A stretch of 64,000 nt of DNA from Chondrosia reniformis (GCA_947172415.1 OX359199.1:2816001-2880000), one strand, 5' to 3'; positions 1 through 11,019 are shown, numbered from the stretch's first letter. Made by a program: numbers and translations. The notes: generated by a model not told the origin, from the letters alone.

Positions 1-1424
1 TTGTATGGACTAGTTATATGTACTATTGGTAGTACTAGTTTAATGTACTAGTTCTATGTAGTGGTTGTATGTACTAGTTGCATGTACAACTTCCATGTAT
101 ATGAAGTAGTTATATTAACTTGTTGTATGTACCGGTTATATGTACTAGTTAAATATTCTAGTTATATGCACTAGTTGTATGTACTAGTTGTATGCACTAG
201 TTGTATGCACTAGGTGTATGTATTAGTTGTATGTACTAGTTGTATGTACTAGTTGTATGTACTAGTTGTATGTACTAGTTGTATGTACTAGTTGTATGTA
301 CTTGTTCTAAGTAGTAATTGTATGTACTAGTTGTATTTGCTGGTTCCATGTACTAATTGTATATGCTGGTTGTGTGTACTAATTGAATGTACTAGTTGTA
401 TTCATTAAATGTATGTATTAGTTGTGTGTACTCGTTATCAGTTGTTGGTACTGGTTGTATGTACTAGTTGTTTGTACCACTTGAGTGTACTATGACTGGT
501 TATATATACTAGTTGTAGGTACTACTTGTATATACTAGTTACTAGTTTTATGTACAAGATGCATGCACTAGTTTTATGTATTGGTTGTATGTACTCGTTA
601 CCAGTGGCATGTATCGGTTCTATGTACTAGTTGTATGTACTAGTTGTGTGTACTATGACTGGTAATATATACTAGTTGTTGGTACTGGTTGTATGTACCG
701 GTTATATGCACTAATTGAATATTCTAGTTATATGCACTAGTTGTATGTACTAGTTATATGCACTAGTTGTATGTACTAGTTGTATGTACTAGTTGTATGT
801 ACTAGTTGTATGTACTAGTTGTATGTACTTGTTCTAAGTACTAATTGTATATACTAGTTGTATTTGCGGGTTCTATGTACTAATTGTATATACTGGTTGT
901 GTTTACTAGTTGTATGTATTACTTCTATGTGTATGTACTAGTAATATTTACTAGTTTTATGTACTGTTTATAGGTCCCGGTTATATATGCAATTTTAATG
1001 TAGTAGGTTTATGTACAAGTTCAATATGATGGTTAGGTACTAGTTGTTTCTACTAGTTGTATGTACTAGTTTTATGTACTACATATATACGCTGGTTGTA
1101 TGTACTAATGGTATGTACTAGTTGTATGTACACATTACTCTTTGTATGTGTTAGTTGCATGTACTAGTTGTATGTACCAATTACTAATTGTATGTTCTAG
1201 TTGTATGTACCTCTATGTATATGAAGTAGTTATATTTACTAGTTGCATGTACCGGTTATATGTACTAGGTGAATATTCTAGTTTCATTCACTAGTTGTAT
1301 GTACCAGTTGTATGCACTAGTTGTATGTACTAGTTGCATATACTAGTTGTAGGTACTAGTTGTAAGTATTAGTTGTGTGTACTATTTCTATGTACTAGTT
1401 GTATGTACTAGTTGTATGTGCTAG
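1..1424 (+). repeat. 13-bp satellite array, + orientation (left arm)
   Basis: Head-to-tail copies of the 13-mer TGTACTAGTTGTA with many single-base variants; runs of nearly perfect units are seen around 180-300 and 720-830. Each unit contains the palindromic hexamer ACTAGT. Indels often break the register, giving local double units such as ACTAGTTACTAGT. No spacer sequences and no coding potential. The array runs off the left edge of the window. Confidence 0.95.
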
Positions 1425-1573
1425 TTGAAAAATCTAAGATACCATTTTCCTACATGCTTTATGCCTATTCTGTAAAAAGAGCCTATAGGGGAACTAAACC
1501 TAAAGAGAGCTTTAGATGAAGATACAGGAGTCTTTTCTTCCTTCTTTTCCCTTCTTTCATCTTCTTCTCCACT

Positions 1574-1619
1574 GGGTCAGACAGCCGTTTCTGGGAATTC
1601 CACCCTTCATCAGTGATCC
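1574..1619 (-). ncRNA. Type I hammerhead ribozyme motif (Penelope-associated)
   Basis: On the minus strand the core CUGAUGA is followed by a stem II of GGG/CCC with a UGGAAUU-type loop and then GAAA. Stem III is the very short, loopless ACGG/CUGU, ending in the UC cleavage dinucleotide. Stem I is formed by GGAUCA at the 5' side and UGACCC at the 3' side, 5 of 6 positions paired. The only departure from the canonical core is an A/A pair instead of G-C closing stem II. Position (just 3' of a Penelope-like RT) and short stem III both match hammerheads described in Penelope-like elements. Catalytic activity is untested; the stem I mismatch and A/A closure could weaken it. Confidence 0.72.
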
Positions 1620-1690
1620 TGGGAGTCTTTGTCTTTTTCTTTATCTTGATCTTCTGTGAATCCTTGGCTCTCTATGCTAAATCTAGGGGC

Positions 1691-1698
1691 CTTATATA
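1691..1698 (-). promoter_or_regulatory. Possible TATA box of the Penelope-like element
   Basis: TATATAAG on the minus strand, about 70 bp upstream of the hammerhead and downstream of the RT fragment. Penelope-like pseudo-LTRs carry internal promoters near the hammerhead, so the placement is sensible. In AT-rich DNA such a match also arises by chance. Confidence 0.3.
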
Positions 1699-1811
1699 CA
1701 CTATTTTGGTGCCAAAAGTTAAATAAGGTGTTAACTAAGACACATGATGAAATTTAATTTTATGAAAGGAATGTAGGTCCCATTAACTTTTATGAATTAA
1801 TTATAAATCTA

Positions 1812-2348
1812 TTAGTAAACTTGCTTGTACGGGTAAAACAGACTCAGCATAACTATAGACAAAAGTAGGACATATTTCGTAAGTCTACCCTTAGGTCTTC
1901 TAGTAGTAACATTTCTTTGGAGGTGGGGTAACACAATATGGGGTAACACAAGACAGTCCTTAAGCATACTAGCTACTTTTTGCTTATACTTGATTCTAAC
2001 TAGAGGCTGCCGGGATAGGAAGGTTTTAAAGGTTGATTTTAGCTTAAAGCATTTGTAACCCTGCTTAATAAGCCTATTGCATAACTGCAAACTTTTAGCC
2101 TGAAAACTGGAGAAGTCACTACATATTCTGGAATACCTAATTAGTTGTGAAATAAAGACACAATAGGCTGGGGTATTAGGAATATTACTATCTAAATGGG
2201 GGAAATTTACTATATCAAAGTTAAAGTCCTCTCGCTTATCATATACTTTAGTGATAAATTGATTGTTAGTAACGGTTATATCTAAGTCTAAAAAGGGGGA
2301 TTTTTTAGTTAAGTTCTTTGGGGTAAATATCACTAATTGACAGTTCAA
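1812..2348 (-). pseudogene. Reverse transcriptase C-terminal fragment, Penelope-like
   Basis: An open frame of 178 codons. The N-terminal part has a strand-rich segment FLDLDITV (about residues 20-27) followed by a VYDKR motif (about 35-39) and a conserved-looking block LDSNIPNTPAY...SQLIRYSRICSDF (about 52-79). This block is typical of the thumb/connection region of Penelope-type reverse transcriptases. The remaining residues include a thumb-like FKLKSTFKTFLSR segment. The catalytic YxDD palm region would lie upstream and is missing, because the frame begins where satellite DNA starts. The last about 45 residues (from KVASMLKD onward) look unlike the family and may be read-through into non-coding or frameshifted sequence. 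It cannot encode a working enzyme. DIRS-like or another RT lineage is a less likely alternative. Confidence 0.65.
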
Positions 2349-2375
2349 AATCCTTGTTGTTAATACATATGTGTA

Positions 2376-3205
2376 CTAGTTTATGTACTAGATGAAAGTA
2401 CTAGTTGTAAGAACTATATATACTAAGTATATGTTTAGGCACTAGTTATATTTACTAACTGTAGGTACTAATTGTATGTAATTGTTGTATATAGAACTTT
2501 TATGTACTATTTGTTTGTAGTGGTTGTATTTATTGGTTGCATGTACTATTTGTTTACTAGTTGTATGTACTAGTTCTAGTAATATTTACTAGTTGTAAGT
2601 ACTAGTTGTATTTACTAGTTGAATGTACCAATTGAAAGTACTAGGTGTATGTACTAGTTGTATGTACTAGTTTTATGTATTATTTATATGTAGTTCATAT
2701 ATGTGTGGGTTCTAGTTATATGTACTAGCTGTATGTACTAATTGTATGCACTAGTTGCAAGTACTAGTTGTATGTACTACTTGTATGTAATATCTGTATG
2801 TATTAATTGTATGTACTAGTTGTATGTTGCAATTGTGTGTACTAGTTGTTTGTTTAGGTGCATGTACTAGTATTAGTTATATTTACTAATTTTAGGCGCT
2901 ACTTGTATGTACTAGTTGTATGTAGTACTTGAATGTTCTAATTAATAGTACTAGGTGTATCTACTGGTTGTTTATAGTAAGTACTCATTCTAAGTACTAG
3001 TTCTATGTACTAGTTGTTGTAGTAGTTGTATGTATTAGTTGTATGTACTAGTTATATATACTATTTATATGTAATAGTCATATGTGTATGTCCTAGTAAA
3101 ATGTAGAAGTTTGTTTACTTGTTTTATGTACTAGTTGGGGGCAATAGTTGTGTGTACTACTTGTGTGAACTAGTTGTATGGACTAGTAGTATGTAGTAGT
3201 TTTAT
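2376..3205 (+). repeat. 13-bp satellite array, + orientation
   Basis: Continuation of the TGTACTAGTTGTA array between the Penelope-like island and a block of 23-bp satellite. More diverged than the first block, with variants such as ATTAGTTGTATGT and TAGTAGTTGTATG. No coding or RNA feature seen. Confidence 0.92.
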
Positions 3206-3530
3206 GCTAGTTTTGTATATCCCATAGTTTTGTATATCCCATAGTTAGAGTAATATATCCCATAAATTATGGGATAGGTTTGCCAAAAACTATGGGATAT
3301 ATTGGGGTAAAACTATAGGTTATATTATGGAATATATTTGAAAAAAACTATGGGATATATTTGGTAAAAATTATGGGATATATTATGGGATATATTGGGT
3401 AAATATTGTTGGATTTATTTGGCAAAACTATGGGATATACTGGTCCAAAACCATTTAATATATAAAGCAAAACTTGAGGAATATATTAAGCAAAATTATG
3501 TGATATATAGGGTTGAATGTACTATTTTTT
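3206..3530. repeat. Outlier block of 23-bp satellite with an internal strand switch
   Basis: About 14 units of the 23-bp family (GGGATATATT followed by GGCAAAAACTAT). The first two or three units (3,210-3,262) read TATATCCCATAGTTTT, that is minus orientation; from 3,268 onward they read TATGGGATATATT, plus orientation. The switch point is a perfect palindrome, TATCCCATA-AAT-TATGGGATA (3,256-3,276). The block is isolated inside 13-bp satellite, over 10 kb from the main 23-bp array. Confidence 0.9.
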
Positions 3531-3603
3531 GTCCCATGTGTATGTACTAGTTATATGGACTAGTTGTATGGACTAGGTTCATGTACTAGTTTTATGAACC
3601 AGG
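3531..3603 (+). repeat. Short 13-bp satellite remnant, + orientation
   Basis: A few 13-bp units (ATATGGACTAGTTGTATGG and similar) between the 23-bp block and the 5' end of the CR1/L2-like LINE. Ends near the sequence CAGGTGTGAAAAATGG. Confidence 0.85.
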
Positions 3604-3812
3604 TGTGAAAAATGGCGACCATGACTCTAAAAGCGATCCAATTTTTAATCTTCCTTAGTGCTCTAATACTTAAACTTAGGGTTACCACATTGTATCCTGC
3701 TTACGCAGAAACAAAGAATGAGTTTAACTGCATATGATTCGCTCCAGATTTTGAGCCAACCTGCCCTGAATTTTGGATCGTCACATCTGCCTCTAAAAGA
3801 CTTCTGTGCAAG

Positions 3813-4142
3813 GTGCAAAACTGCCCGAAGTGCTCCCAGCTTGTGTTTTTGTCGCTTCTACTACTAATGTGTGGTGATATTGAGTACAACCCCGAACCAC
3901 CAAACTGCCTACATCACTGTAGATATTGTTCAAGATTGGTTCCTGACGATTGTGATTGTATCGAATGTTCAAGGTGTGAGAAGTGGACTCATTGGAGTTG
4001 CAGCCATCTTTCACTAGAAGATTTTTGCACTGCTGATAATCGTAAGTGGTACTGCTCCAGTTGCTTAATGGAAGAGCTTCCACTCTTCCCTCAACCACCA
4101 ACTAAAGTGCTGTCTGTCAATAAGTTAAAACCTAAACCTTAA
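3813..4142 (+). pseudogene. LINE N-terminal ORF: degenerate 2A-like motif plus PHD-type zinc finger
   Basis: A hydrophobic stretch FLSLLLLM (about residues 12-19) is followed at once by GDIEYNPEP (21-29). This matches the DxExNPGP ribosome-skipping 2A signature except that the key Gly is Glu (GAA at 3,894-3,896, one G-to-A step from GGA). 2A-like sequences at the N-terminus are described in CR1-type elements of sea urchin, amphioxus and others. Next comes a Cys/His array, CRYC...CDCIECSRCEKWTHWSC...WYCSSC (about 36-86), fitting a PHD finger (C4HC3). The frame is open upstream to a TGA near 3,734 but has no ATG, so the start is lost or unclear. The TAA at 4,140-4,142 is followed in the same frame by the endonuclease, so it is probably a nonsense mutation. 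Confidence 0.75.
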
Positions 4143-4736
4143 GGACTATTTGATATTCACATTAACATCAGAAGTCTACTAGCTCATCTTGATGAAATAC
4201 ATCACCTTTTGTCATCACTCAAACCTGATATCCTAGGTATCTCAGAAACTTGGCTAGATGATTCGGTTGATGGTGAAATACACTTTCCTGATTATAACAT
4301 CTTTAGATCTGATAGAAATCGTCATGGTGGTGGTATTGCTACATTTGTTAGAAATTCTCTCCAGGTTACTAGTCTTTCGAATATTTCTGTTCCTGCCTCC
4401 TTAAGTCCCCATTGTTAATCACTATGGCTAAACGTTAAATCCCCTTCTATCCCTTATAATCTTGTTTTTGGTTGCTGCTACCGTCCACCAAGGGCCGCTA
4501 CAAGCTCTCTTACGGTTACCTTTAACTTTTTTGAGGTCCTACTTTCCATTTACAAAAATGTCATAATTGCAGGTGATTTTAATATTAACCTCCTAAAAAG
4601 CAACAATAAAACCACTGCTACCTCAATGCGTGATTTTATAACCACTCATTCCCTCACTCAGCCTATTACCTTACCTACCAGAGTAATGCCATCTTCATCC
4701 ACCCTGCTGGATATTTTTCTTACTATATACACCTAG
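4143..4736 (+). pseudogene. AP-endonuclease domain of the CR1/L2-like LINE
   Basis: Same frame as the PHD ORF. The translation contains the APE landmarks in order: HINIRSL near 4,160 (the N-I-R-S start of the fold); LKPDILGISETWL (4,221-4,259) with the catalytic Glu in SETWL; the GGGIA segment near 4,328; CCYRPP near 4,475; and AGDFNIN near 4,570 with the Asp/Asn pair. The terminal SDHSP motif appears after a frameshift near 4,780. The frame is broken by TAA at 4,416-4,418 and again near 4,735. In the intact family this domain nicks the target DNA to prime reverse transcription; this copy cannot be made as one protein. Confidence 0.82.
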
Positions 4737-4761
4737 TGTCCCAATCTCTTCCTCTAGTCTT

Positions 4762-6939
4762 TTGAATATATGTCTTAGTGATCATTCTCCTATCTTTCTT
4801 AAACTCTGTCGGAGGAAGACCAAATCAAAATTGCTCCCCATCAGACAGAGAAGCTTCAGGAAGTTAAATTTAGACAAGTTCAATGATGATCTCTCAAGGA
4901 TCTCATGGTCACACATGGATTCCCTGGAATCACCAGATGAGAAACTTATCTTCTTCCAGACAGTTTTTACTGCCATTTTGGGTCATCATGCTCCTTGGCA
5001 TACAAAGAGGACAAAGAGAAAGGGTGTACCCTGGATATCTAAGGATATTTTACATGCCATTGACCTGAAAAACAGACTTCATAAAAATTTCAGATCTGAC
5101 CCATCCCTTTACAATCAAAACCTCTTTAAAAAGCATCATAACTTAGTAACCTGCTCACTTAGAAGGGCAAAGCGTGACTTTTCCAGAAATTGCTATCTAA
5201 ACTTAGTCATCCAACTGTACTGTGGAGTACCCTTTCCAACCTTAAAAAACATACCGGCAACTGTATATCAAATGCTTTTGAAACTACTTCTATGCAATTG
5301 GCCAATGACTTTAATAACTACTTTATTTCTACCATGAGCAATTCAGCAGACCTACAAGCTCAAGCTCCTACTGTAAGCTCCTCCTCTTCTGATGAATTTA
5401 GTCTTGAAGTTATTGATGAAGATCTTTGTAGTGATCTAATTGCCATGCTGAAACCAACAAAGAGTCTTGGTCCAGATAATATTCCAGCCTATATCTTAAG
5501 AAAGTGCTCAAATTCCATTGCTAAACCACTAGCTAACATTGTTAACAGCTCAATATCATTAGGTGTAGTACCTTCCGTGTGGAAATCGGCGTGGGTCAAA
5601 CCTCTACACAAGGGTCACAGTAAGAATGTCATTTCTAACTACAGACCTATCTCATTACTTCCGACCTGTAGTAAAGTGCTGGAGACGGCTGTACATTTTC
5701 AGCTATCAAAATTTCTTAATTCAAAATCACTGCTGTACCCTCTTCAGTCAGGCTTGAGAGCAAACCACTCAACCGGTGCAACGCTGTTGCATGCTACTAA
5801 CTTGTGGTATTCAGCTCTTGACAAAGGCATGTTTGTTGGAGTGATATTCCTGGATATTTTCAAAGCATTTGACACAGTTAATCATGCTGCCCTTCTTGGT
5901 AAGCTTGGCAATCTTGGTGTGAATTCTATTGCTTACAAATGGTTTCACTCCTACCTTATGAAAAGACAGCAGTCAACAATAGTTGACAACTTCATGTCAA
6001 ACAATTTGATAATCCCATAAGGTGTTCCCCAAGGATCTGTTATTGGCCCTCTTTTATTCTCTATCTATCTTAATGATCTGTCATCCTGTACTCAAGGCCC
6101 TACTTCCACCCTCTTGTTTGCTGATGACACATGTCTAAGCTTTGCCAGTAAATCAATCCATGAAATCAATCCTATCCTTAACACTACAATATCAAATGTG
6201 AGCTCTTGGTTGGACCAGAATGGCCTAAAGCTAAACATCTCCAAAACTAAATGTATGTTGATCCACCCAGTTAGGAAACCACCAAAGGGATGTCTAAATA
6301 TTCAGATCAGTGGAACACAATTGAACAGGTTACTTCTTATAAATATCTTGGACTTATACTGAATAGCACACTCACTTGGGATGCCCACATCAAATTTATT
6401 ACTACAAAAGTTTAACGTAATCTTGCTCTACTCAGAAGATTGTCCTGGTTTTACCCCAGTCAGCTCTAATTACTTTCTACAAGACCTACATTATTCCTTC
6501 ATTTGACTATTGTGATGCAATTTGGTATTCCATCCCAGCTAGACTCTCCCACCAACTTGAAGTTTTACAAAATTGTGCTGCTAGAATTATTCTGAAAGAA
6601 AAAAGGATTTCCTCAGCTACCATTCTTAGACAAAGGCTTTGCTGGACCACCTTAGAATTACGTCAAAAGCACCACCTCTACTTAAACATTTTTAAAACAA
6701 TTCATCAGATCCATCCTCCATATCTTTGTAATCTTGCTATCAGACAATCTTCAAATCACCAGTACAACACTGGAGAAGCATCCCTAAATCTTCATCCTCC
6801 ACTGCCATCAACAGTTAATTGAAAGGGAGCTTACTCATACATGATGCCAAGTCTATGGAACCAACTACCCAGTGCAATCAAGTCCATAAACAATTTACAA
6901 CCATTTAATAAATCCCTCGAACATTATTTATGTAATTAA
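4762..6939 (+). pseudogene. Reverse transcriptase and C-terminal region of the CR1/L2-like LINE
   Basis: From 4,762 to about 5,205 the frame gives the EN-RT linker (SDHSPIFLKL, later PWISKDI), then a frameshift moves to the RT frame. RT landmarks: LGPDNIPAYILRKC near 5,470; SNYRPISLLPTCSKVLE near 5,635; LDIFKAFDTVNH near 5,850 (motif A Asp present, the usual second D-x-x-K pattern slightly altered); GVPQGSVIGPLLF near 6,020 (motif B); LLFADDTCLS near 6,110 (catalytic FADD intact). An in-frame TAA at 6,018-6,020 interrupts just before motif B. A further frameshift near 6,330 leads to TSYKYLGLILNS and a C-terminal region ending at TAA 6,937-6,939. The many independent lesions show an old copy. 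Confidence 0.85.
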
Positions 6940-7076
6940 TTTGGATTTCTTTTTATCAATGAACACTTTTTATTTTTATTCTCAAACTTAATGTATATGT
7001 TATGGTGGGCTCCTTGTAAAGTAGCCAATTTGGCTAATAGGCCCTCCCACCTAAAATAAGATTGATTGATTGATTT
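6940..7076 (+). other. 3' UTR and GATT tail of the CR1/L2-like LINE
   Basis: Short AT-rich 3' untranslated region containing a small inverted pair GTAGCCAATTTGGCTAATAG near 7,021, then a (GATT)4-like microsatellite (7,060-7,075) that abuts 13-bp satellite. The tandem tail is the feature that marks the 3' end. Confidence 0.7.
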
Positions 7077-10000
7077 ATTGAACTAGTTGTCTGTACTAGT
7101 AGTAAGTACTAGTTGTATGTACTAGTTATTTACTAGGTGTATATACTGGTTGTATGAACTAGTTCTATGCACTAGTTGTATGTTCTAGTTATATGTACTA
7201 TTTGTATGTACTAATTGCATGTATATGTTCTAGTTATATGGACAAGTAGTATGTACAAGTTGTATGTACTAGTAGTATGTGCTCGCTGTAGGCGTATACA
7301 AGTTGTAAGAACTTGTTCTACTTACGCGTTACAAATGACAGATGTATGTACTAGTTGAATGTATGAACTAGTTGTATGTACTAGTTATATGTACAAATTT
7401 AATGTATTAGTTGTATGTATTAGTTGTATGTACTAATTTCTAGTTGTATGTACTAGTTGTATGTACTAGTTTCTAGTTGTATGTAGTCTAGTTTTATGTA
7501 CTAGTTATATGTACTAGTTATATGTGTATATACTGGTAGTATGTACTAGTTGTAGTCCTAGTTGTATGTACTAGTTGTATGTAATAGTTAGGTGCTAGTT
7601 GTATTTTCCAGTTTAATGTACTAATTCTATGAAATAGTTATGTACTAGTTAAATGTTCTAGTTGTTCATACTTGTTATACGTACTCTTTCTATGGACTAG
7701 TTGAATGTACTATATATGTGTAACAGTTATATGTACTACTAGTATTTTCTAGTTGTATTTACAAGTTGCGAGTGGTAGTTGTCTGTAATTGTTGTTTGTA
7801 CTAGTTATATTTACTAGTTTTACTTACTACTTTTATGTACTAGTTGTATGTACTAGTTGTATGTACTATTTGTGTGTACTAGTAACATGTTGTATGTACT
7901 AGTTGTATGTGCAAGTTATATGGACCGGTTATATGTACTAGTTCAATGTAGTAGTTATCGTACTAGCTGTATGTACTAGTTGAATGTACTAGTTGTATGT
8001 ACTAATTTCTAGTTTTATGTACTAGTTGTATGTACTAGTTTCTAGTTGTATGTAGTCTAGTTTTATGTACTAGTTATATGTACTAGTTACATGTGTATGT
8101 TCTGGTAGTATGTACTAGTTGCAGTCCTAGTTGTATGCAATAGTTAGGTGCTAGTTGTATGTCCCAGTTTAATGTACTAATTCTATGAAATAGTTATGTA
8201 CTAGTTGAACGTTCTAGTTGTTCGTACTTGTTATACGTACTCTTTCTATGGACTAGTTGAATGTACTATATATGTGTAACAGTTATATGTACTACTAGTA
8301 TGTTCTAATTGTATTTACAAGTTGTGAGTGGTAGTTGTCTGTAATTGTTGTTTGTACTAGTTATATTTACTAGTTTTACTTACTACTTTTATGTACTAGT
8401 TGTATGTACTAGTTGTATGTACTATTTGTGTGTACTAGTAACTAGTTGTATGTACTAGTTGTATGTGCAAGTTATATGGACTGGTAATATGTACTAGTTC
8501 TATTTAGTAGTTTTAGTACTAGTTGCATGCACAAATTGTTTGTATTAGCTGTATGTACAAGTTGTGTGTCCTGGTTTTATGTACTATTTCTATTTACTAG
8601 TTCTATCTACTAATTGTAGGTACTAGTTGTATGTACTAGTTGTGTGTACTAGTTCTATGTACTAGTTGTATGTACTAGTTGTAGGTATTAGTTCTCTGTG
8701 ATAGTTCTATGTATTAGTTGTAGGTACTATTTGTATGTACTAGTGGTTTGTACTAGTTTTATGGACTAGTTATTTGTAGTAGTTGTATGTAATAGTTGTA
8801 TGGACCAGTTGTATGTACTGGTACCAATCTGTATTTACTATTTGTATGTACTTGTTGAATGTACTAGTTGTATGTAGTTATTTGTACTAGTTGTATGTAC
8901 TACTAACTAGTCATATGTACTGGTTGTATGTACTAGTAATAATCTGTATTTACTAGTTGTATTTACTAGTTCTATATACTAGTTGTATGTAGTTATAATT
9001 ACTACTTTTATTTACTAGTTGTGTACAATTGCTGAATGTACTAGTTATATTTACTAGTTGTAGTTACTAGTATGATATACTAGTTTTATTTACTAATTGT
9101 ATTAACTATTAACTAGATGTATGTACTAGTTGTATGTACTAGTTGTATGTACTAGTTTTATATACTAGATACTAGTTGTAAATACTAATTGTATCTACTA
9201 GTTATATGTATTAGATGTACGTACAAATTGTAGTTATATTTACTAATTGTAGTTAATAGTTTTATGTACTAGTGTATGTACCAGTTGTATTTACTAGTGA
9301 CTAGTCGTATGTAGAGGTTATATTTGCATCTACTAGTTGTATGTAATAGTTGTACGTACTAGTTGAATGTACTAGTTGTATGTACTAGTTGTATGTACTA
9401 GTTGTATGTACTAGCTATATGTACCAATTTAATGTACTAGTTGTGTGCACTAGTTGTATGCACCACTTACTAGTTGTATGTACTAGATGTATCTACTAGT
9501 TTCTACTTGTATGTAATCTAGTTGTATGTATTAGTTATAAGTACTAGTTATATATATATGTACTGGTTATATGTACTTGCTGTATGTACTAGTTTTATGT
9601 ACTAGATACTAGTTTTAAGTACTAGTAATATGTACTAGTTGAATGTACTAGTTGTATGTACTAGTAACGGGTTGAATGTATAAGTAGTTGTTGTATGTAC
9701 TAGTTGTATGCACTAGTTGTATGTACAAGTTGCATGTACTAGTTGTATAAACTAGTAACTAGTTGTTTGAACCAGTTGTATGTAGTAGTTGTATGTTCTT
9801 GTTATATGTATTAGTTGTATGAAGTAGTTGCATGTACTAGTAACTATATCTATATCCTAGTTGTATAGAGTTATATGTAAACGTTGTATGTATTAGGTGT
9901 GTTCACTAGTTGTATGTACTAGTTTCTTGTTGTATGTACTAGCAGTGTGTAGTCTAATTGTATATACCAGTAATACGTACTAGTTATATGTGTATGTACT

Positions 10001-10787
10001 GGCTTATATGTTCAAGTTGTATGTACTAGTTGTATGTACTAATTTTATGTACTAGTTATATTTACTAATTGTATGTACTCATTGAATATACTATTTCTCT
10101 GTACTAATTCTATGTAGTAATTATGTACAAGTTTTAGGTACTAGTTGTATGTACTAGTTATATGTACTAGTTGTTTGTACTAGTTATATATACTAGTTGT
10201 ATGTACTAGTTGTATGAACTAGTTTTATGAAGTAGTTGTATGTATTAGTTGTATGTAGTAGTTGTATGCACTAGTTGTATGTAGTAGATACTAGTCGTAT
10301 GTACTAGTTGTATGTACTAGTTTTATGAAGTAATTGTATGTATTAGTTGTATTTAATAGTTGTATGTACTAGGTGTATGTACTAGTAACTATATGTATGT
10401 CCTAGTTTTATGGAGTTATATGTACTTGTTGTATGTACTAGTTTTGTGCAATTGTTGTATGTACTAGTTATATTTACTAGTTGAAGTAGTTACATGTATT
10501 AGTTGTATGTTCTAGTTGTATATATTAGTTACTAGTTCTATGTACTAATTGTATGTACTAGTTATATGTTCTAGTTATATGGGTATGTACTGGTTGTGTG
10601 TAAAATTTGAATGTAGTAGTTGTATGTACACTAGCTGTATGTAAAAGTTGTAAGTACTCGTTGCTAGTTGTATGTTCAGTTGTATGTACTAGGGCTAGTT
10701 ATATTAACTAGTTGGAGGTTCTAGTTGAATGTTCTCAATTGTAAGTAGTAGTTGCATGTTCTATTGGTATGTATTAATTGTATGTAC
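7077..10787 (+). repeat. 13-bp satellite array, + orientation
   Basis: Long uninterrupted array of TGTACTAGTTGTA variants between the LINE and the Tc1/mariner-like transposon. It contains recognisable multi-unit phrases, for example around 9,847-9,960 and 10,388-10,440, which are reverse complements of phrases that recur in the right arm (see the higher-order repeat entry). A roughly 560-bp internal duplication is annotated separately. Confidence 0.95.
7431..8525 (+). repeat. Tandem duplication of about 560 bp inside the 13-bp array
   Basis: Two successive segments share the same order of variant units. TACTAATTTCTAGTT occurs at 7,431 and 8,000 (offset 569). GTACTCTTTCTATGGACTAG occurs at 7,681 and 8,237 (offset 556). 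Both copies continue through the unusual CAAGTTG(C/T)GAGTGGTAGTT unit and end with GCAAGTTATATGGAC. Differences are few, so this is a fairly recent higher-order duplication. Confidence 0.85.
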
Positions 10788-10789
10788 TA

Positions 10790-10815
10790 TAGTGCATTTC
10801 ACCATAAATGTAAAA
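10790..10815 (+). repeat. Left terminal inverted repeat of the Tc1/mariner-like transposon
   Basis: 26 bp identical to the reverse complement of 14,134-14,159; homology stops where the left end continues AATTTAATAG and the right end TTACAGTAG. Preceded by the TA duplication in a 13-bp satellite unit. Confidence 0.95.
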
Positions 10816-11019
10816 AATTTAATAGCACGGCGAAGATCAGCCATTTGAAAAAACCCACCAAGTTGGGTATCAAACTAGAGAGCAAAGCTTCAGAAATCTT
10901 AAGATTTTTTCGATTTTCTCGTAGATACTTCGAGTACGGAGATACGGGCAACGAAAGCGATCTACCTAAAAGCGCCAATCAGATTACGCGATGTAGTCAC
11001 GTTTGCATATTTTATTAGG

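Larger units (their letters stand above)
1425..2375 (-). mobile_element. Penelope-like retroelement fragment (RT C-terminus plus 3' region with hammerhead)
   Basis: This is a non-satellite island read on the minus strand. It holds, in order, the C-terminal part of a reverse transcriptase ORF (2348 to 1812), an AT-rich stretch, a TATATAAG box (1698-1691) and a hammerhead ribozyme motif (1619-1574). RT followed by a promoter and hammerhead is the arrangement of Penelope-like elements, whose pseudo-LTRs are known to carry type I hammerheads. The N-terminal RT core and any GIY-YIG domain are absent; the fragment abuts 13-bp satellite on both sides. Family assignment rests on protein appearance plus the hammerhead, not on a database search. 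Confidence 0.7.
3604..7076 (+). mobile_element. CR1/L2-like non-LTR retrotransposon, near full length, inactive
   Basis: A 3.47-kb island with the order expected of an APE-type LINE: PHD-like zinc finger ORF, AP endonuclease, reverse transcriptase with FADD box, C-terminal region, short 3' UTR and a terminal GATT tetranucleotide repeat (7,060-7,075). Ending in a short tandem repeat rather than poly(A) is typical of CR1/L2 elements. The coding region has in-frame stops at 4,140, 4,416 and 6,018 and several frameshifts. I see no convincing target-site duplication, which is common for this group. 5' completeness is uncertain. Confidence 0.88.

Noticed and set aside
1..1424. Telomeric repeat
   Set aside because: The 13-bp unit is not G-rich on one strand, has an internal palindrome and occurs in both orientations with interstitial elements; it does not resemble a telomere repeat.
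3604..7076. Target-site duplication around the CR1/L2-like LINE
   Set aside because: Flanks show only short satellite-like similarity (TTTATGAAC / TTTATTGAAC), which is expected from the repeat itself and cannot be called a duplication.
10752..11018. 88-codon ORF crossing the left end of the Tc1/mariner-like transposon
   Set aside because: It starts in satellite, runs through the terminal repeat and stops before the transposase promoter region; the frame is accidental.
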